NCBI GenBank assembly: GCA_023079485.1
Contig: CM041083.1
Span: forward strand, 142,552,052-142,616,051
Length of the DNA: 64,000 nt
Direction: 5' to 3'
Source: Archilochus colubris
Lineage: Eukaryota; Chordata; Aves; Apodiformes; Trochilidae
Part shown: positions 14,301 through 28,190 of the stretch, piece by piece
Layout of the letters: every line of letters starts with the position of its first letter
Numbering within the stretch: the stretch's first letter is position 1
Program-made: the position numbers and the translations under genes
Notes under the pieces: generated by a model
Seen by the model: only the letters and a program-made list of their open reading frames with translations
Told to the model about the DNA's origin: nothing
The model's database searches: none

Positions 14301-17300
14301 AGCAGAAGAGACAGCAGTTCTGCTCCCACATGTCACCATGCTGCCACAGGAAGCTTCCCCCTCCTGTTTTTAACATCTATGTTACGATGATGTGCATATT
14401 CAATGTAAGATAATCAACTACTACCATTTCTTTCAACAACTATCCCCACTCAGTGTGTAGGACAAGGTTGGCCAAAGGCTCAATCAGGAAGCCTTAATAT
14501 AGGATTTGCCTGTAAGGGCATTTTCCCAGGACCCAGATGTCTACCATATAGGGTGTCCTACCATTTGATAATTTATTCAGGCAAATCATTTCACTTGCTG
14601 GATTAAAAGCAACTTCAGAAATTGGCTTCTGGTTTGCAATTTACATCCAAAATAAAGCGGGTCTGCAAAACAAGGAGGCTGGTGCAGTGATGGGCAGTGC
14701 TTCACTAGTATTGCCACTGAGCCAGAAGATTGCAAAATCTCCTCCTTTAGATGGTCATGACATGTACTGCAGGTATTGGAAGCCACAGTAAGAAGCCAGC
14801 AAACTGCATGCTACTTAGTGAAGCCAGCTGACAGCTACAGCAGAAAATTTAATTTCCTCTATCTGCCACAGCATTGGTAGAAAACCATTAAAAAGTTGTT
14901 TCATGGAGTTGATCTGTTGCCCGTCTCCTCAGCTGCTCAGAAACCAAAAGTTACACAAGAATTTAAATGAATTTGAGGCAGCACTGCAACTATCCCCACA
15001 CTTTGTGTCAGTTCCAGCTCCCATCTGATCCCTACAGCACGCCAAATCAGCAGGAGAGCAAGCAGGTTGGTAGGATTACTTCTGTCATCCCATCTCTCTG
15101 CACCACCTCACCTCAGGGTCTGCCAAGCACTTGTGATAAAAAAGGGAAGGGAAAGGAATATGCAAGCAGTATCAGGAGTGACTGCTGCTGCACTACCACA
15201 ATGGGTTTAAGCTACCCGAGGACCACAGCCCAGCTCCAGTCTGCTCTGCAGCATATTTAGCACTTACAGCTCCAAGTGAGGGCCACAGGAGCTGTATCAG
15301 ACTCCAGACACTTCAGCCTGCAGCTCAAACACTGTGAAATAAGGATAATACCACTCCTTCATCAAAAGTCTTAAAACTGAACCAAAAAAAGCATGTAAAT
15401 ACCCAACACTGTTGTGGAAAGCAACAGAGAACATCCATGCAGAAGCCAACAATTCTGCCTCCAAGCTAAGACCTAAATCATAGCCGAAAAGAGTCTGAGA
15501 TGATCCAACAAACAGAGGAAGAGTACTGGACAACCTTCCAGATAAAACCAAGAAAGGTTCTTACAGAAAAGAAGATATTGCCTACTATCACAATGAACAT
15601 ACAGAGGGCTCCCAATGAAGCTTTTTAGTTTTGGCATAACAATTTTTCTTCAGTCAAAGCCTTAGTAGCATCCACAATGAAAATGGAATGGAGGAAAAAC
15701 GTGGTGCACAAAAGACAGCAAGTAGTTGCTCTGGCCCTATAATGCTTTTACTATACAAAAAGTAAGCACCTCACTTACCTACCAGCTAAACTAACAGAAA
15801 AACTGATTTAGACATACGTAAAACAAGCCCAAATTACATGCTACTATGGTTGGTTAGGACAAAGAACCCACAGCATTTTAAACAACAATATGGTCTTATT
15901 TCTTTCTCTAAGTACTGTCCTGATATCTGAGATTTTTGTATTGTTCTGAAGGCACATACACTTTTTTTCTGCATTTGCTAACAACAGCTATAAATAAAAC
16001 TACAATTATTCACTTAATTCTGAATGATATACTGATATTTGAAAATGAGATACTTCTAGTGAGCAATATTAACAAAAAATTAAGAGATAAGCCAAGAGAT
16101 AAGCAAGCACAGGCAGGCAAGAAATCAACAAACTGACAGGTATCTTTGAAACTGCAGAGCCCTCCAAGCCAACTAATTAACTTAGGCCATAAATAATACC
16201 CAGATGTGGTCAATTTAACTATCAGGAGTTTATAATATCAAAGTTAGCTAATTACAACTTTGTATCTTAACAATGAAGAATTGCTCTTTCAGTTTCACTG
16301 CCAAGTACAGAAAATACTTTAGCTATATTTATACATTCAAGTTATCTTTTGCAAAATGTTCATGTGACACCAGGGTAAAGAACTAGCCTAAGGCAAAGGG
16401 TGTGAAAATGCATTTTCTTGTAATTTATGCTGCTCACAAGACTGTTGCATGGATGTATTTAAAAGGCCTATTCAAATAATTATTAGATTAGTACAGATTA
16501 ACATCTTGTTTCATATTTGTAGTTCAAGCACTTTTCTCAACATCAGGTATCAATCTTTAGGAAGAAGTGGGAGTTTACCCTATACCCACACACTTAAAAT
16601 GCTTTAACGTGCAGGAGATTGAATAATTTGATCAAGTAACAAAAAACAATGAACAATTTTGCAATTTCCATAATGAGGCTGCTTCTATAAAAAAAATGGT
16701 AACCAGTCAAGGTGTACATTTTGAAGGCACTCTATGTGCTATGTATAAAAATACAGAACACACAAGAAAAAAAGCTTTCAACATGTTTTGTATGGACACC
16801 CAGTTCATATAACAAATAGGAAGAAGTATTTGTTGTGCCTGTTGATTTAAAACAAACTGCTTCTAGGCACTTTCTACTAGCAGATTATAGACTTAGGAAC
16901 TGTCTTTTACTTAAACCTCGTTTTTACTCATTAATTAAGTGAATAAGTCTGGAGGTGTGGGGTGTGATAAAACCCACCCCCTCTCCCAGTCTCTTTGCTT
17001 TGTACTGACTGAATGAACTCAAAACATGGTCTATTTATTTTAGGTTCACTTGCTGCTGCCAAAAGAGGATGTTCCAGTTCCCTCCCTTCTCCGTTGTGTC
17101 CTTTGTGCCACAGTCACTCAACTGATCCACTCTGATCCAGTTCAGAGGGGTACTTGCATTGGAAGAAAAAAAAAAATTCAACCCACCAGAGATCACTAGG
17201 AAAGCAATGAACAGTTAGCAGGGAGTCTGGCAGTTCATCTAAAAATAAAGGAAGGGGTGTTTCTGTTCATATTTCATTTGAAATGAAAATGAAACATAGT

Positions 17301-20286
17301 GTAAACTCATTGAGATGAAGAAAAAAAAATACTATTCTGTACATGCTTGCTGCAAAAGTCATAAACATGTATTGGTGGTCTCTGACTAGGGCTAAACCAT
17401 TGCTACTCACATTGCTCTAAACCACAGTCTAACACTGCCCCTATGCCTCCCAAACCAACCAAATCGGCCCCTTCCCCATCCATTACAGAGATAGGTGCTC
17501 AAGCAATTGCCCATCAGTGGGATACTCAAATCAAATTTATTCTGTTTGAAATTTAAAGCAGGATTTACAATTCTATCCAGGCATCTGTTGAAATACAGAT
17601 ATGGCTCCTAACAGGTGTTTCTAATGCCTCCTTTGCACCAAGCCTGGCACTTGGACACTGCACAGAAGCAACCTGGTTCCCCATCCCATCAGCAGTGGGC
17701 TTGGGGGAAGCACAGTTCTCTGCTGTGGTTTTGTTGTGGCTTATTTTTTGGGGGGGGGCAAGGGGGTGAGGGTGGAGAGGAAGGCAGGGTTGCATTTTTA
17801 CGAATTTACTCAGCCAGGTGGCTCCTGAAGGCAGCTGGCACACGGGAGAACCAGCTCAAGATGAAACGGCCACGGTAGGGAGGGCTGAAAAACACAAAGG
17901 CAGAGAGCAGATCTCCTCTTCTGGCAGCAGCAATCAGTTAAGTTGGCTCCCTTTGATATATGTAAATTAACCACCAGGTGGTTCAGTGCAACAGGAACAA
18001 TCCCACCATCAGATATTTTTGTGCTATATCAATCAAATTTCCTTTTCCTGGTTTCAGAGGATGCTGCCTATCACACAACTAACTACAGGGAAAGCTGAGC
18101 AGTTACTACTCCACAGTGCTCAGCCGCTGCCAGGAGGGTGTGCAAGAGGAAAACATTTTAACCAGCACTCAAACCCTGTCCTGGGACTCACAGAAACTCA
18201 TTCTTAAATTTTTCTGCTATATACAAATAAAACAGAGTGTTAGTGCTTTCAGCACTGAGACCAGAATCCTATTTAGACAACTCAGCAGTTTTAAGTCACC
18301 CTAAAACCTGAAAACTATTTTATTTGTTTCAATACTGCAGATGGCATTAAAATAAAAATTCCCCTTACACACACCCCTTCCATGCATCTGCTGAGTGATC
18401 CACGTGAAGGAATCAAACCAGCTAAGGCCCCTTTTTTGTTAGATGGGAGAAAACACAGAGGATGGCGAGGATAAAATTTAATTTAACTAGGCCAATGGTC
18501 TCAGGTTTAGCAGAAACAGACTAAGGGAACAAGACCTACTGCTTTTGCTGACACTTCCAGTTAATATGCCCTAAAATCATAATATAAAACAACCTACAGG
18601 TTCTTGTGAAGCTAGAGTGGACATCACACAGAAAAGGCTTGACCAGGCAGGAATTTCACAAGATATTTAACAAGTACATATCCAGAAAAAAATTATTAAG
18701 CATGTCATCACCACATTCTCACTAACCACCATTAGTCCTCTCTGATAACCACTCCAATGCCCTCCTCCTTGAGGAAAACATGTCAGGGGTAGGGAGTAGA
18801 AAAGAAGACTATGGGGAGCAGGAGACTAAAATTTTTTTAAATATATATACATATAGATATATATATATATATTAAGAATCAGTCAGCACCAGGAGAGAAT
18901 CTGTAAAGATGTCATTCACAGACAGGAAATACACCAGCTAGTAATGGCACATATTTGCTGCTAGGATTTTTCCTCTCATTTTTTCCTTTACTAATTCACC
19001 ACTTTAAGTAGTTGCACAACTACACTACTTTTCGAAGGGCTGGTGAATCAAGTAGCATTGAGGATTTGTATTGAAGCAGGGGCTTGCCCAGTTTTTAATG
19101 TTTTGTTTCTAAATCAGACTCAAAAGCAACTGCTACTTAATAGTTTAATACCTCATTCAAAGAAATGCAGCCAGCTGGGTGATGAAATAGAGCAACACGC
19201 TGCAGTGAACAAAACACACAACAGCCAAAAAAATGTGAGAAGCCTTTAGCTAAAGTCAAAAGACTAGGAGGGAAGGATCAATCAGGGTTTCATCTGCTAA
19301 AAAAAATCCTCTCACTCGAGCCCTTCAGGAAGCACAGAGTACTCTGGCCACACCTCACTCCATCCACGATGGACCCAAAGCAGCTGCTGTGCAGCCCAGA
19401 CAGGTTCCCCCAGCAAAAACTGCCAAAAGGGCAGATATACCTCGGGACACCACCCTACACCAGCAGGGATACCCCTCTTCTTCCCAAGCCATGAGCCCTC
19501 AGGATCATGGTACTTGCTCTTGGCCCACAAGATGGCACTGACAGAAAGACTTCACTCCCTCTTTTTTCCCACCCTGCCTCTGACACCAGGCTCACCCTGG
19601 TCCTGAGTTGATCCAGAGGAGGACTGACAGCTACCAAAACATCCCATCAGCTTCCCACACGGCAGTTTCCTTAAAAAAGCCAGCAGTGTCAAAAAGCCAT
19701 GCTGCTTCCCAACACAGGCAGCCTCCAGGTCAGTAATACCAACAGGACCCAGCCAGCATCTGATGAAACATTTAAAAGCAGTTAACTACAGCAAGTTACA
19801 GAGGGCTCAAGCTGAAACATGTGAGAGCTAGAGCTAGCTCGATACTCAGCTGAACACTGAGAGAAGATTAGCTTTCATTAAGGAAAAATCACCATATTCT
19901 AATATGCCTTTTCCTTTCAGTAAGAGGAAGTGAGCAAGGTGCTTTTCTCCTCTCATCAACATGATCTTGCAAAACCAGGGCTGTGAAATCTCCTCTCCAC
20001 CATGAAGTGCAGATCACCTTTCTCTCACATGCTAAGATACTGACATGCAAGAAGTCAGAACAGTTCAAAAATCTATGTTAAAAACATACAATGCTACATT
20101 ATTAGATCTGCAGGTACTGAAGTTTTCTTCACACCGAGTAACACCATCTATAATATTCTGTATGAAGTTGTATCTTTTGCTCTCCCTGTCTCACAGAAGT
20201 TTGCAAAATCCAGCTGACGCCTAGTAATGAGGTAACTGCATTCACCATACACAAGTAGATCTGCAGAGTGCAGCCTTTTATCTACA
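8301..20286. other. Intron 2 segment, no gene seen
   Basis: Nearly 12 kb of AT-rich intronic DNA with scattered A/T runs. No repeat boundary, RNA gene or exon could be supported. Noted within it are an (AT)n tract around 18.84-18.87 kb and a G-rich tract at 17750-17772. Confidence 0.5.
17750..17772 (+). repeat. G-rich tract with G4 potential
   Basis: Nine Gs, CAA, five Gs, TGA and three Gs on the plus strand (antisense to ARHGEF7). The first run can supply two G tracts, giving a possible quadruplex. Located in intron 2. Confidence 0.55.
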
Positions 20287-20292
20287 TTTTTA

Positions 20293-20588
20293 TGTAGTGA
20301 GACAGGACCAGGTGCCCTGAGTTATTGATGAGTGGGTGTGGGTTCACCTGTGTCTGGCCTCCCTCCTGAGCATGTGCAGGAGCAGGGGGCCAATAAGAGA
20401 GCAGCTGACACCCAGGAGAGGTCTCCTCTTCAGTGAGGATGGAGAAGCACAGCTCGAGGAGCCCAGGAGCAGGCAAGAAGGGGTAGATCCCGAGCCCCAG
20501 GAACAGCCCTAGGACATCGTCCAGGAATGGGCTAAACCCCGAGGCCTCAGGATCAGCCCTAGGAGCAAGAAGGGCTCCTCCCGCTACA
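20293..20588. mobile_element. Probable solo LTR (endogenous retroviral), 296 bp
   Basis: A GC-rich block in AT-rich intron that starts TGTAG and ends CTACA, a perfect 5-bp terminal inverted repeat with TG...CA ends. It is flanked by the 6-bp direct repeat TTTTTA (20287-20292 and 20589-20594). A CCAAT box is present near 20.39 kb. There is no internal gag/pol/env sequence, so it would be a solo LTR left by recombination. An alternative reading is a 290-bp insertion with a 12-bp duplication (20282-20293 and 20584-20595). Orientation and family are not determined. Confidence 0.6.
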
Positions 20589-20594
20589 TTTTTA

Positions 20595-23500
20595 TTTTCA
20601 GTATTTTTACCAACTAAAAAAATCTCTTAAAAGTGTTCAAAACTATTCAACAGACGTGCATGTGTGGGGAGGGAGTCCAAGACCTCTTAAGTCCAACTTC
20701 ACAAGTCATTTGTAAAAAAAACGCAACAGCAACTGCTCACAATTCTCTGTGACAGAAAAAAGCAGACAGGCTTGTGTCTTAGAGTACACAGACCTGCCTT
20801 CTGAAACACATTTCACTGCTCAGCACTCGCCTCACAGCAGATGCAACACTGCCCCAATGCCACCTCCATTCCCCTCTCTTGCCACCCAACCTACTGTAGC
20901 TGCTGTCACTCCTGCTGGGAAGGATGGAGCAGCTCACCTGCTCTTCTCCATAGAGCTGTCTTCACACATGGCATCCCCACCACCCTTGCACAGCTTGCTT
21001 CTTGCTCAGAGCTAATGAGAAGTCCCTCCTTCTGCAGCTCTCACCCTTTAGAAAGCCAGCAGATGAGCCCTTCTTCACTGCACTTCACACCAAAGAGCCT
21101 GAGGGTAGGAGAAGGCTAAAGGAATCAGAGAGCAAGAACTCCTCTGACAAGTCAGGAGAACAGCACAAGTCAGCAAGCAGCCTCTTCTCCCTTTTTTCCC
21201 CTCAGGGACTCAGAAGCTCTGCCCAAACCGCTCCTACCTTCTCTTTTCTCCCAGTTTTCCTAGTTTCTGTGCTTTCCCTCACATGATTAACTCCTCTGCT
21301 ATCAAAGTGGCACTGATACTCTTTTGTGAAAACAGCTTGCTATAATTGAGCATAAGAGCACAATGCCAAATATCTTCTGTGCATTCTTAAATTAACAGTG
21401 CAATATATTTTTAATTGCTACATGAAGGTTCATTTTATTCTTAAGACCCAAATGAATGCCACAAATGAAGCTGCTACACAAAAGTCTCTCCCAAACCACA
21501 GAGCAACTCATTTGCAAAACTACTCAGAATTGATCTATACTAGATAACATTTACAGCCATGTACAGTCTGTCACTGCAACTTGTCTCCCTCGTACATCCT
21601 GACCTCCAAGACAGGACTGAAACATTTTGGATGGATTTTGACATGGCAGGCTCACCCTCACACAGCAAAGACAATCAGATCTACACCCGTGGAAGATGCC
21701 TCATGCCAGACAGACTCCATACATGCACACTCGCTTATATTTCTGCATTCTAAGTAACATGCCAGTGTGCAATACAAAAGAATTGGCAGGAATAAAAATA
21801 TCTGTGGTTCAATTAAAAAATTCTCTATTACTTTTTACTTGGGAAATAGTGAGTATAGTCCTTAAGTAGCCAAAAACACTAGCACATTCTCAAACCATAT
21901 TTGTTTATGGTACTCCTTACAAAGGCATATGCTTTTTACTTGTTATTTACTAGCTTTTTACAAAAAAAAAAGATCTCTTTGAGACTTTTCAGATTTAAGT
22001 GCTTTTGTACATGTTCCTCAAAAAGGAGAAACACTCTTCCTATTTAATGAAAACCATGAGAGTCACTTAAGTCAAGAAGCGATAGCACAATACCACACTG
22101 CTGGTGATGCAACAAGCTTGGCAGAACCACAAGAAATAAATTCTCATGGGAAGAGAAGAAAGGTTTAAATGAGCTGGGAACTGTGCGAGGATCTGAAATG
22201 CTACCCTGCACATTCATGTTTTAGGCTGTGTCTTAGTAGATAAAACTCTAAAAGCTTCGGATACTGCCATTACTCTGTCCAACCCCAAGTGTTCCTGCCT
22301 CTCTGTCACCTTCTCAGATACCATGCACAAATGGTAAATGAGGAATTGATTTGACCTTAAAAAAACAAAACTATTTTTCCATCATTTTATTAAAGATGCC
22401 CTAAAAGTAGTATTCAAAGGCTTCTCCTCAATGGGAATACAAAGAACTGGTAAAGTCATGGTATACAATCACAGTACTAGACTGCTACTTTGTGCATCGT
22501 AAGAATCCTTCCTATTATAAAAATACACCATTCTATAAAATTAACATTAATAATAAACAGCATTTTGGTATCTTAGAAATTTTTCAAGATGTGCTACCAT
22601 AACTTTCCAGCCACACAAGTCCGGATGTATTCTTTATTCTATGTGATGGGCAAAACAGAAAGAAAAAAGAAAAACAAAAAGAACAGACCTGACAATGTAC
22701 TGTATGAAATACTGATTTTCAGAATTGCCATAGTATCACACAACAGAAAGAACAGAACTCAGAGGGAAGGTGGGGAAAGCAATCACATCTTGCAGGTCCC
22801 TATGTACAAGGCAAGTTGCAGTGCACCTCATGGTATGAATTCTCAATTTGCTCAGAGCAGTTTTGCAAGCACTTGGACACTGGAGGGGGTAATACAGTAA
22901 ACGTAACTTTTATTATAGTTATTTCTTTGTATAGTTTTTCCATCTTAAAAATATTTACCAGTAAGATCTCAACCTCCAAATAAAACTTGACAATGTGCAG
23001 TCTGTAAGAGAATAGTAACTTTAAAAATTTTGGAAAATATTTATAACAAAAAATCATGAAGGCACTGGGCCACTGCATTTGGCAGCACACCAACATTCTG
23101 TTGGACTAAACCCAAGATCAAATCTAAAAAATATATTATTATTGACAAAAAAAAGACATTAGTATAAACAAGGGCTGAAAGGAGGAGGTGAGTGATTGAA
23201 TTTCTCTATCAACACAAGGTTGTCCTAGAACTCTTCAGTACTAGAATCCTAGTCATTCCTAATTCACTAACAGATGTTGGCTAAATCCATCTATGCTAGC
23301 ATCTTAGCTCCACACCTTCCTTATACAAATAGATCATTGAAAGCTGACAGGCAGAATAGCTTCCCAAAGCCACAATGATAGTAGGACTGTAGCCATAATA
23401 AGAATCTGAAGTAGTATGCAAGGCTCAGTGAAAAGAAGTGTCAACCTAAATATATGAACTGCTAGGGCTCAGGTGGGTGTGAGGGAAGACAAAAGACATG

Positions 23501-26500
23501 CAAGCTTGCTCCCAAAAGATTAGGTGGTCTAACAGAAAGACACTGACACCCCTTACAAAATTTTCCCCAAGGCTAGAGCTGTATTATAGGCATTTGTATA
23601 TCTTGATAAATTCATAGCTCTCAAGATTTAATAACCGAAATTTGCATGAAGTGTTCTGAACCTTAAGGGCAAATCCTTCTTATACAAGAGACTTAATAAT
23701 AAACAAATAAGGCATCTTCTTAAGACTGCATGAGAATGGCAGGTTTGCTTCACTTCTTCTTTGGTTAGTGTAGAAATGAAATCCTGGTTTTAGCATTAGT
23801 ACCTCTCTAATAAAATGACCATCTTGAATCCCAGAGGCAAGCAGGTCTCTTCAGAGGTAGGGAAAAGGTTCTCAGATTCGTGGCTTGTGTATCTTTTCCT
23901 ATTAATCTGTTGCTATCTCTCTCATTAGTATAAAAGTCAGAAAAGAAACATTTTTGAGTTCAAGAAACTCGTCAACGTTAGATACTTTCAGAGAAGCAGG
24001 CATTAATCTTCTATTTAAATCATCAGGAAAATGCCATGAGACACTACTGATGGAATTTGATAATTTAGAGCTTGCTATTGTTCACAGGACATATCAAGCA
24101 TTCTACCCCTTAAAGTGTCTATTAACCTATTTTTGCTTATTATTCTACATTTAACTGCTCCCCAGACAAATTTCCCTGCTGTTGAACTATACAGTAATTT
24201 CTCCAGGGCCTCTTTTTGACCATGCAAGCTGTCAAGCAGCTCTGGTCAAATAATGAGGAAAGACTGCATTGAATTTAAGAAGCTGAAACTCCTTTCTAAG
24301 AGAACAAAACTGGAGTAACACAACGCAGATACAAGATAATTATAGCAAAACTTATTAGGGCTCATGTAGGAACATATGGTCTGTGATCATCACCTTTTGG
24401 TTTTTGTCTTTTTTCCCAGGCTTATGTAGAAGACACAGTACACCTGCAGTGAGTTCCATCTTAATTATACATATCCACCCATATTCTTCTAGAACAGAGT
24501 CCATTATGTACAGCTGCTGTTATGGAAAGCAAGTAATTCTTGTCAGAAGGGACTACAGTTAAACGTCTTCCCACATAAAGATAAAACTGTGGGAGAAAAC
24601 AGTCAAAGCAAAAATGACAAGAGCAATACATAGCCAATATCCTCTTCCTAAGGAAAAACACATGGGAAGTTGTGAACTGACAACAGAGGCAGCTATTCCA
24701 CAGTGCCTTCTTCTACCTACACAGTCATCACTGGCAGTGAAACTTCGAACTAGAATAAACTACTGGGCGCTACAATTAATCTAAGCAAATGCTACCAGTT
24801 TCCCCAAAGGAAAAAACAACATGGAGTTGCAAATTCAATCCTTGGTTGAGGTCTTAGGTCTCAGCTCTTTGTGTCTGCATACAAAAGGTGTATTGAAGAA
24901 GAATTTAAAAAACAATACTTGCAGAACATTCTTCTGTTTCAAACTCCATATTAAGCACTCTTTTTGCTCTGGAACACTTAAACATCAAAAAATACTGGGG
25001 GAGGTGGGAAAGGGACCACAGGTTTCCTCTGAGGAACAGCAATGCTTCTCATTAGAACCTGAAATATCCTGAATATCCTATTATCTAGCAGCTCAAACCT
25101 ACTGGCAAGTAAGAGGAAGGTGGTAAGAACAACTTCTAGAACAAATTTCCAAACCCATGAAGTTTCTCACCTCTGCTTATTTTTTTTAGGGTAAGAAGAC
25201 AACAGTCATCATGTCATCTAATAAAAGGATACCAGAGAGGAAAGCATCCAACAGGATGCATTTACTGCAGTACAGCTTTCCGTTAACCACAGCCTTTTTA
25301 TCAATTTCTCAAACATGCCATAACCAAGCCTCCAAACCTGGAACCATACAGAGCCCCAGAGCAAGGCAAGGAGCTCTGACAGAGTTTCATAAAAATACAA
25401 TTCCGATACTTCCCAGATGAGTTCAGACTTGGGTGGAAAAAGCGTTTATTCAATACCGAACCTAGGCTAACCAAACCTGTACCATGTCTTTAGCACACTC
25501 ACAACGTTACACACAGAGAAATCACCTGATCCAACTACATGTAACTTGGATTCAATGCCAGGCTCAAGTGCACCCCTTGCAGAGCATTGGAACATTGTGG
25601 AATACTTGTTAGGAACAGGACCACAGTAGTGCACACAACAAGCTCACATCTCCCCACACACTGTAGAGCTTCCTGTTACCCTTACTATCCAATCATTCCT
25701 ACTATTTAAGGTACCACATACACATCCACCACTTTGTCAAATATTTATACTCACCATTAACCCTTGATTAGCTAATCTGCCTTCTCTGAAAAATATCCCT
25801 TTCACTGCTTCCAGAGACACTCTTCAGTCAGTGAAATGTCTAAACCTGAACGCAACTAAGGAAGCATTACATAGACACTGCACGGAGGAGCTATGGCATC
25901 TCCCCAGTTCCCACAGTGAGGAAGGCAAAGATCCATGAGGGCTGACTCACACCTTGCTAAAGGAGACAGGAGAAAGAACCCAGGATTAGCAGAAGGCTGA
26001 GAGGCCCTTGCCAGCTTCTCACTGGTTGAATCCAGGTTGCCATTCCTCTCATCTTCGGCTGCAGCTAGGGGGTTGGAAAAATTGATGAGAAAACAACAGG
26101 GAACAGCCAACATAAAAGCTGTAAATGCACACAGAAGAGGCTCCATAAGCCCAAGCATTTATACACCTTCCTGCCTGCCTCTCAAATCTTCTGGTAGCCT
26201 GGGAGTAATTCCTGTTCCAACATGCTGAGCTGGAAGCTACTGCAGCCAGTTACCTCCATGTAAGAAAGAAGTTTCCGGCAATCTTGCTGAGAAGCCCCTG
26301 AGGCCAGGTTCACAATTTGCCTATGCCCAAAGATATTACGACTAAGAGTAAGACACAAATTATGTTTTCTTTTAATCATTTTTTCCTTTCCACTCCAAGG
26401 AAAAGACATGATAAAAGCTTTCTGCAACTGCAACACTGCAATGCTGAGACCATTCCCAGACTGTCAAAATTGAAAACGGAAAAAAATTAAAGCTCGGTGA

Positions 26501-27639
26501 CAGGAGTGCTTCAGAAAGTGAGCAAAGGGGGAGGTGGAGGAGAAATATTAATGGTATTGTTCCCCCCTTTTGCTTTAACACTTACAATATTCAATTTCTT
26601 TCTGAATTGAGATTTGAAGTTTCTCCCTTCCCAGTTTTCTCTAGCTTAGGCATGACTTCTACTTGAATTTCCAATCAGGTCTCACACATGAATGTCCAAA
26701 ACATAAAAAAAATTTATGCAGCCCTAGAAAAGCCAAATGAATAGCCAGCTGCTTTAAGGCAAAAGAGAATGACTGAGGTAATGCAAAGTTCACCCCAGAA
26801 CTTGGCTTCTGAATATCTTGGAAGTCAAATTGATTTCGAACTCCCAACAAATCCTAGAAGACATCCATTTCTTTGCAAGAAGGGATGGGGAGAAAGGTAA
26901 TTAAGAATGCAATGTCTTACTTCACGAGCAACACCACTAAAAGCTGTCTTCACCTCCATCTTTTCCCATGAGAGAACCCAAGATTAAATGCAAGTCACAT
27001 TAAGTAACATTAATTTCATTAATGATACTTCACTGTTTAGAGGCCTCAGGAAAGCACTCAATCTTTTTAACAGGATTTTGTTACTGCCTAGCAAAATCAC
27101 AGGAAGGACCAGAGGTACTGTAAGAACCAGAGAACTAATTAAGGCGACAGTTCACTCATTTAAGTTCAGAAGCACTAGAAACCAATTTTTCCATCCAAAA
27201 AAAAAAAAAAAAAAAAAAAAAGAAAAAAGCCAAAAGAACTGAAATTACAGGATCCCTCACTTTCCAACTCGGAGAAGTTGCAAAGTGTTTCTAATCGCAT
27301 CGGTTCCTTCCCACGCACACACATCAAGTAAACTCGACAGCAGCATGTACTCGCTCTAGCTAAATATACTGGTTACATCTGACTACCTAATTTGCCACCC
27401 TCTGAACGCGTGCTTGGAAAAGATGGCAGTTTGCTGGGCTTTTATATAACGCAAATTTAAACAGAAGGAGCATCACCTACCATTTTCCTTAATTAGTATT
27501 TCGTTCGGCTGTTACCAACTTCCATTTCCACAAGCCAGCTCTAGCTCTTCGGAAACGGTTTCACACATAAAACCCGATACAATTTGCCGGTTTATTAGCA
27601 AAAATCCACTCGAACAGAAAAGCACGGGTCCTACCCACA
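20595..27639. other. Intron 2 segment, no gene seen
   Basis: AT-rich intronic DNA without identifiable exons or mobile elements. Near its right end are an A25 run (27197-27221) and a short CA repeat just inside the next island (about 27666-27679). Confidence 0.5.
27197..27221. repeat. Poly(A) run of 25
   Basis: Uninterrupted A25 followed by G and six more A. No retrocopied sequence is recognisable upstream of it, so I treat it as a simple repeat. Confidence 0.9.
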
Positions 27640-27979
27640 ACGGAGCCGGACGAACACACAGGCATACACACACACACACCCATACACCTTTCTTTACCCC
27701 CGTCTCTCCCAGCACACGGAACCCGCTCAGCCTCTCCCTATTTACACCGACAGAGGAAGGGGGTGAGGAAAAGCCAGGCTCTCACACGCCCCTTACACGC
27801 GGTACAGCAGCACGTTTTGAACTCACACCGCCAGCCAGACAAACCATCCCGCGGACGTGATGGAGGCCCGGCCGGGGAGCAGCCGACACCGAGACCCAGC
27901 GGAGAGGCAGCGGAGAGACCGCGGAGTCAGCCCCAGCTTCCCCCATCGACCCCCAGCCCCGCAGCCCAGGGAGGGGCGG

Positions 27980-27993
27980 CCGCCACCATCTTG
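27980..27993 (-). promoter_or_regulatory. YY1-type motif (CAAGATGGTGGCGG) in intron 2
   Basis: Minus-strand match to the AAGATGGCGGC class of YY1 sites with one change. In CpG-island promoters such sites typically sit just downstream of the start site in the direction of transcription. The orientation here matches ARHGEF7, about 200 bp beyond the exon 2 donor. Confidence 0.4.
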
Positions 27994-28184
27994 TCAGCCG
28001 CCCGCCACCGGCCGCCCCCGCGTCCCCGGGCACAAAGGGAGGGCACCGCCGCCTCCCCCAGCTCCGGGCGGGCAGAGGCAGGCTGAGAAACCCCCTCCTC
28101 CCACCTCCCCGGGGATGAAGCCGGGCACCCCCTGCCCGGGCACCTCCCTCCCGGCCCCGCTGGGCGCTGCCCGCCCCCGCCCCG

Positions 28185-28190
28185 ACTCAC
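28185..28190 (-). other. ARHGEF7: Splice donor of ARHGEF7 exon 2
   Basis: GTGAGT immediately follows the GAG codon of ...SLRLE. It opens intron 2, which extends past the left end of the window. Confidence 0.92.

Noticed and set aside
27190..27228. Poly(A) run as the tail of a processed pseudogene
   Set aside because: No coding-like or transcript-like sequence precedes it and no flanking duplication was seen.
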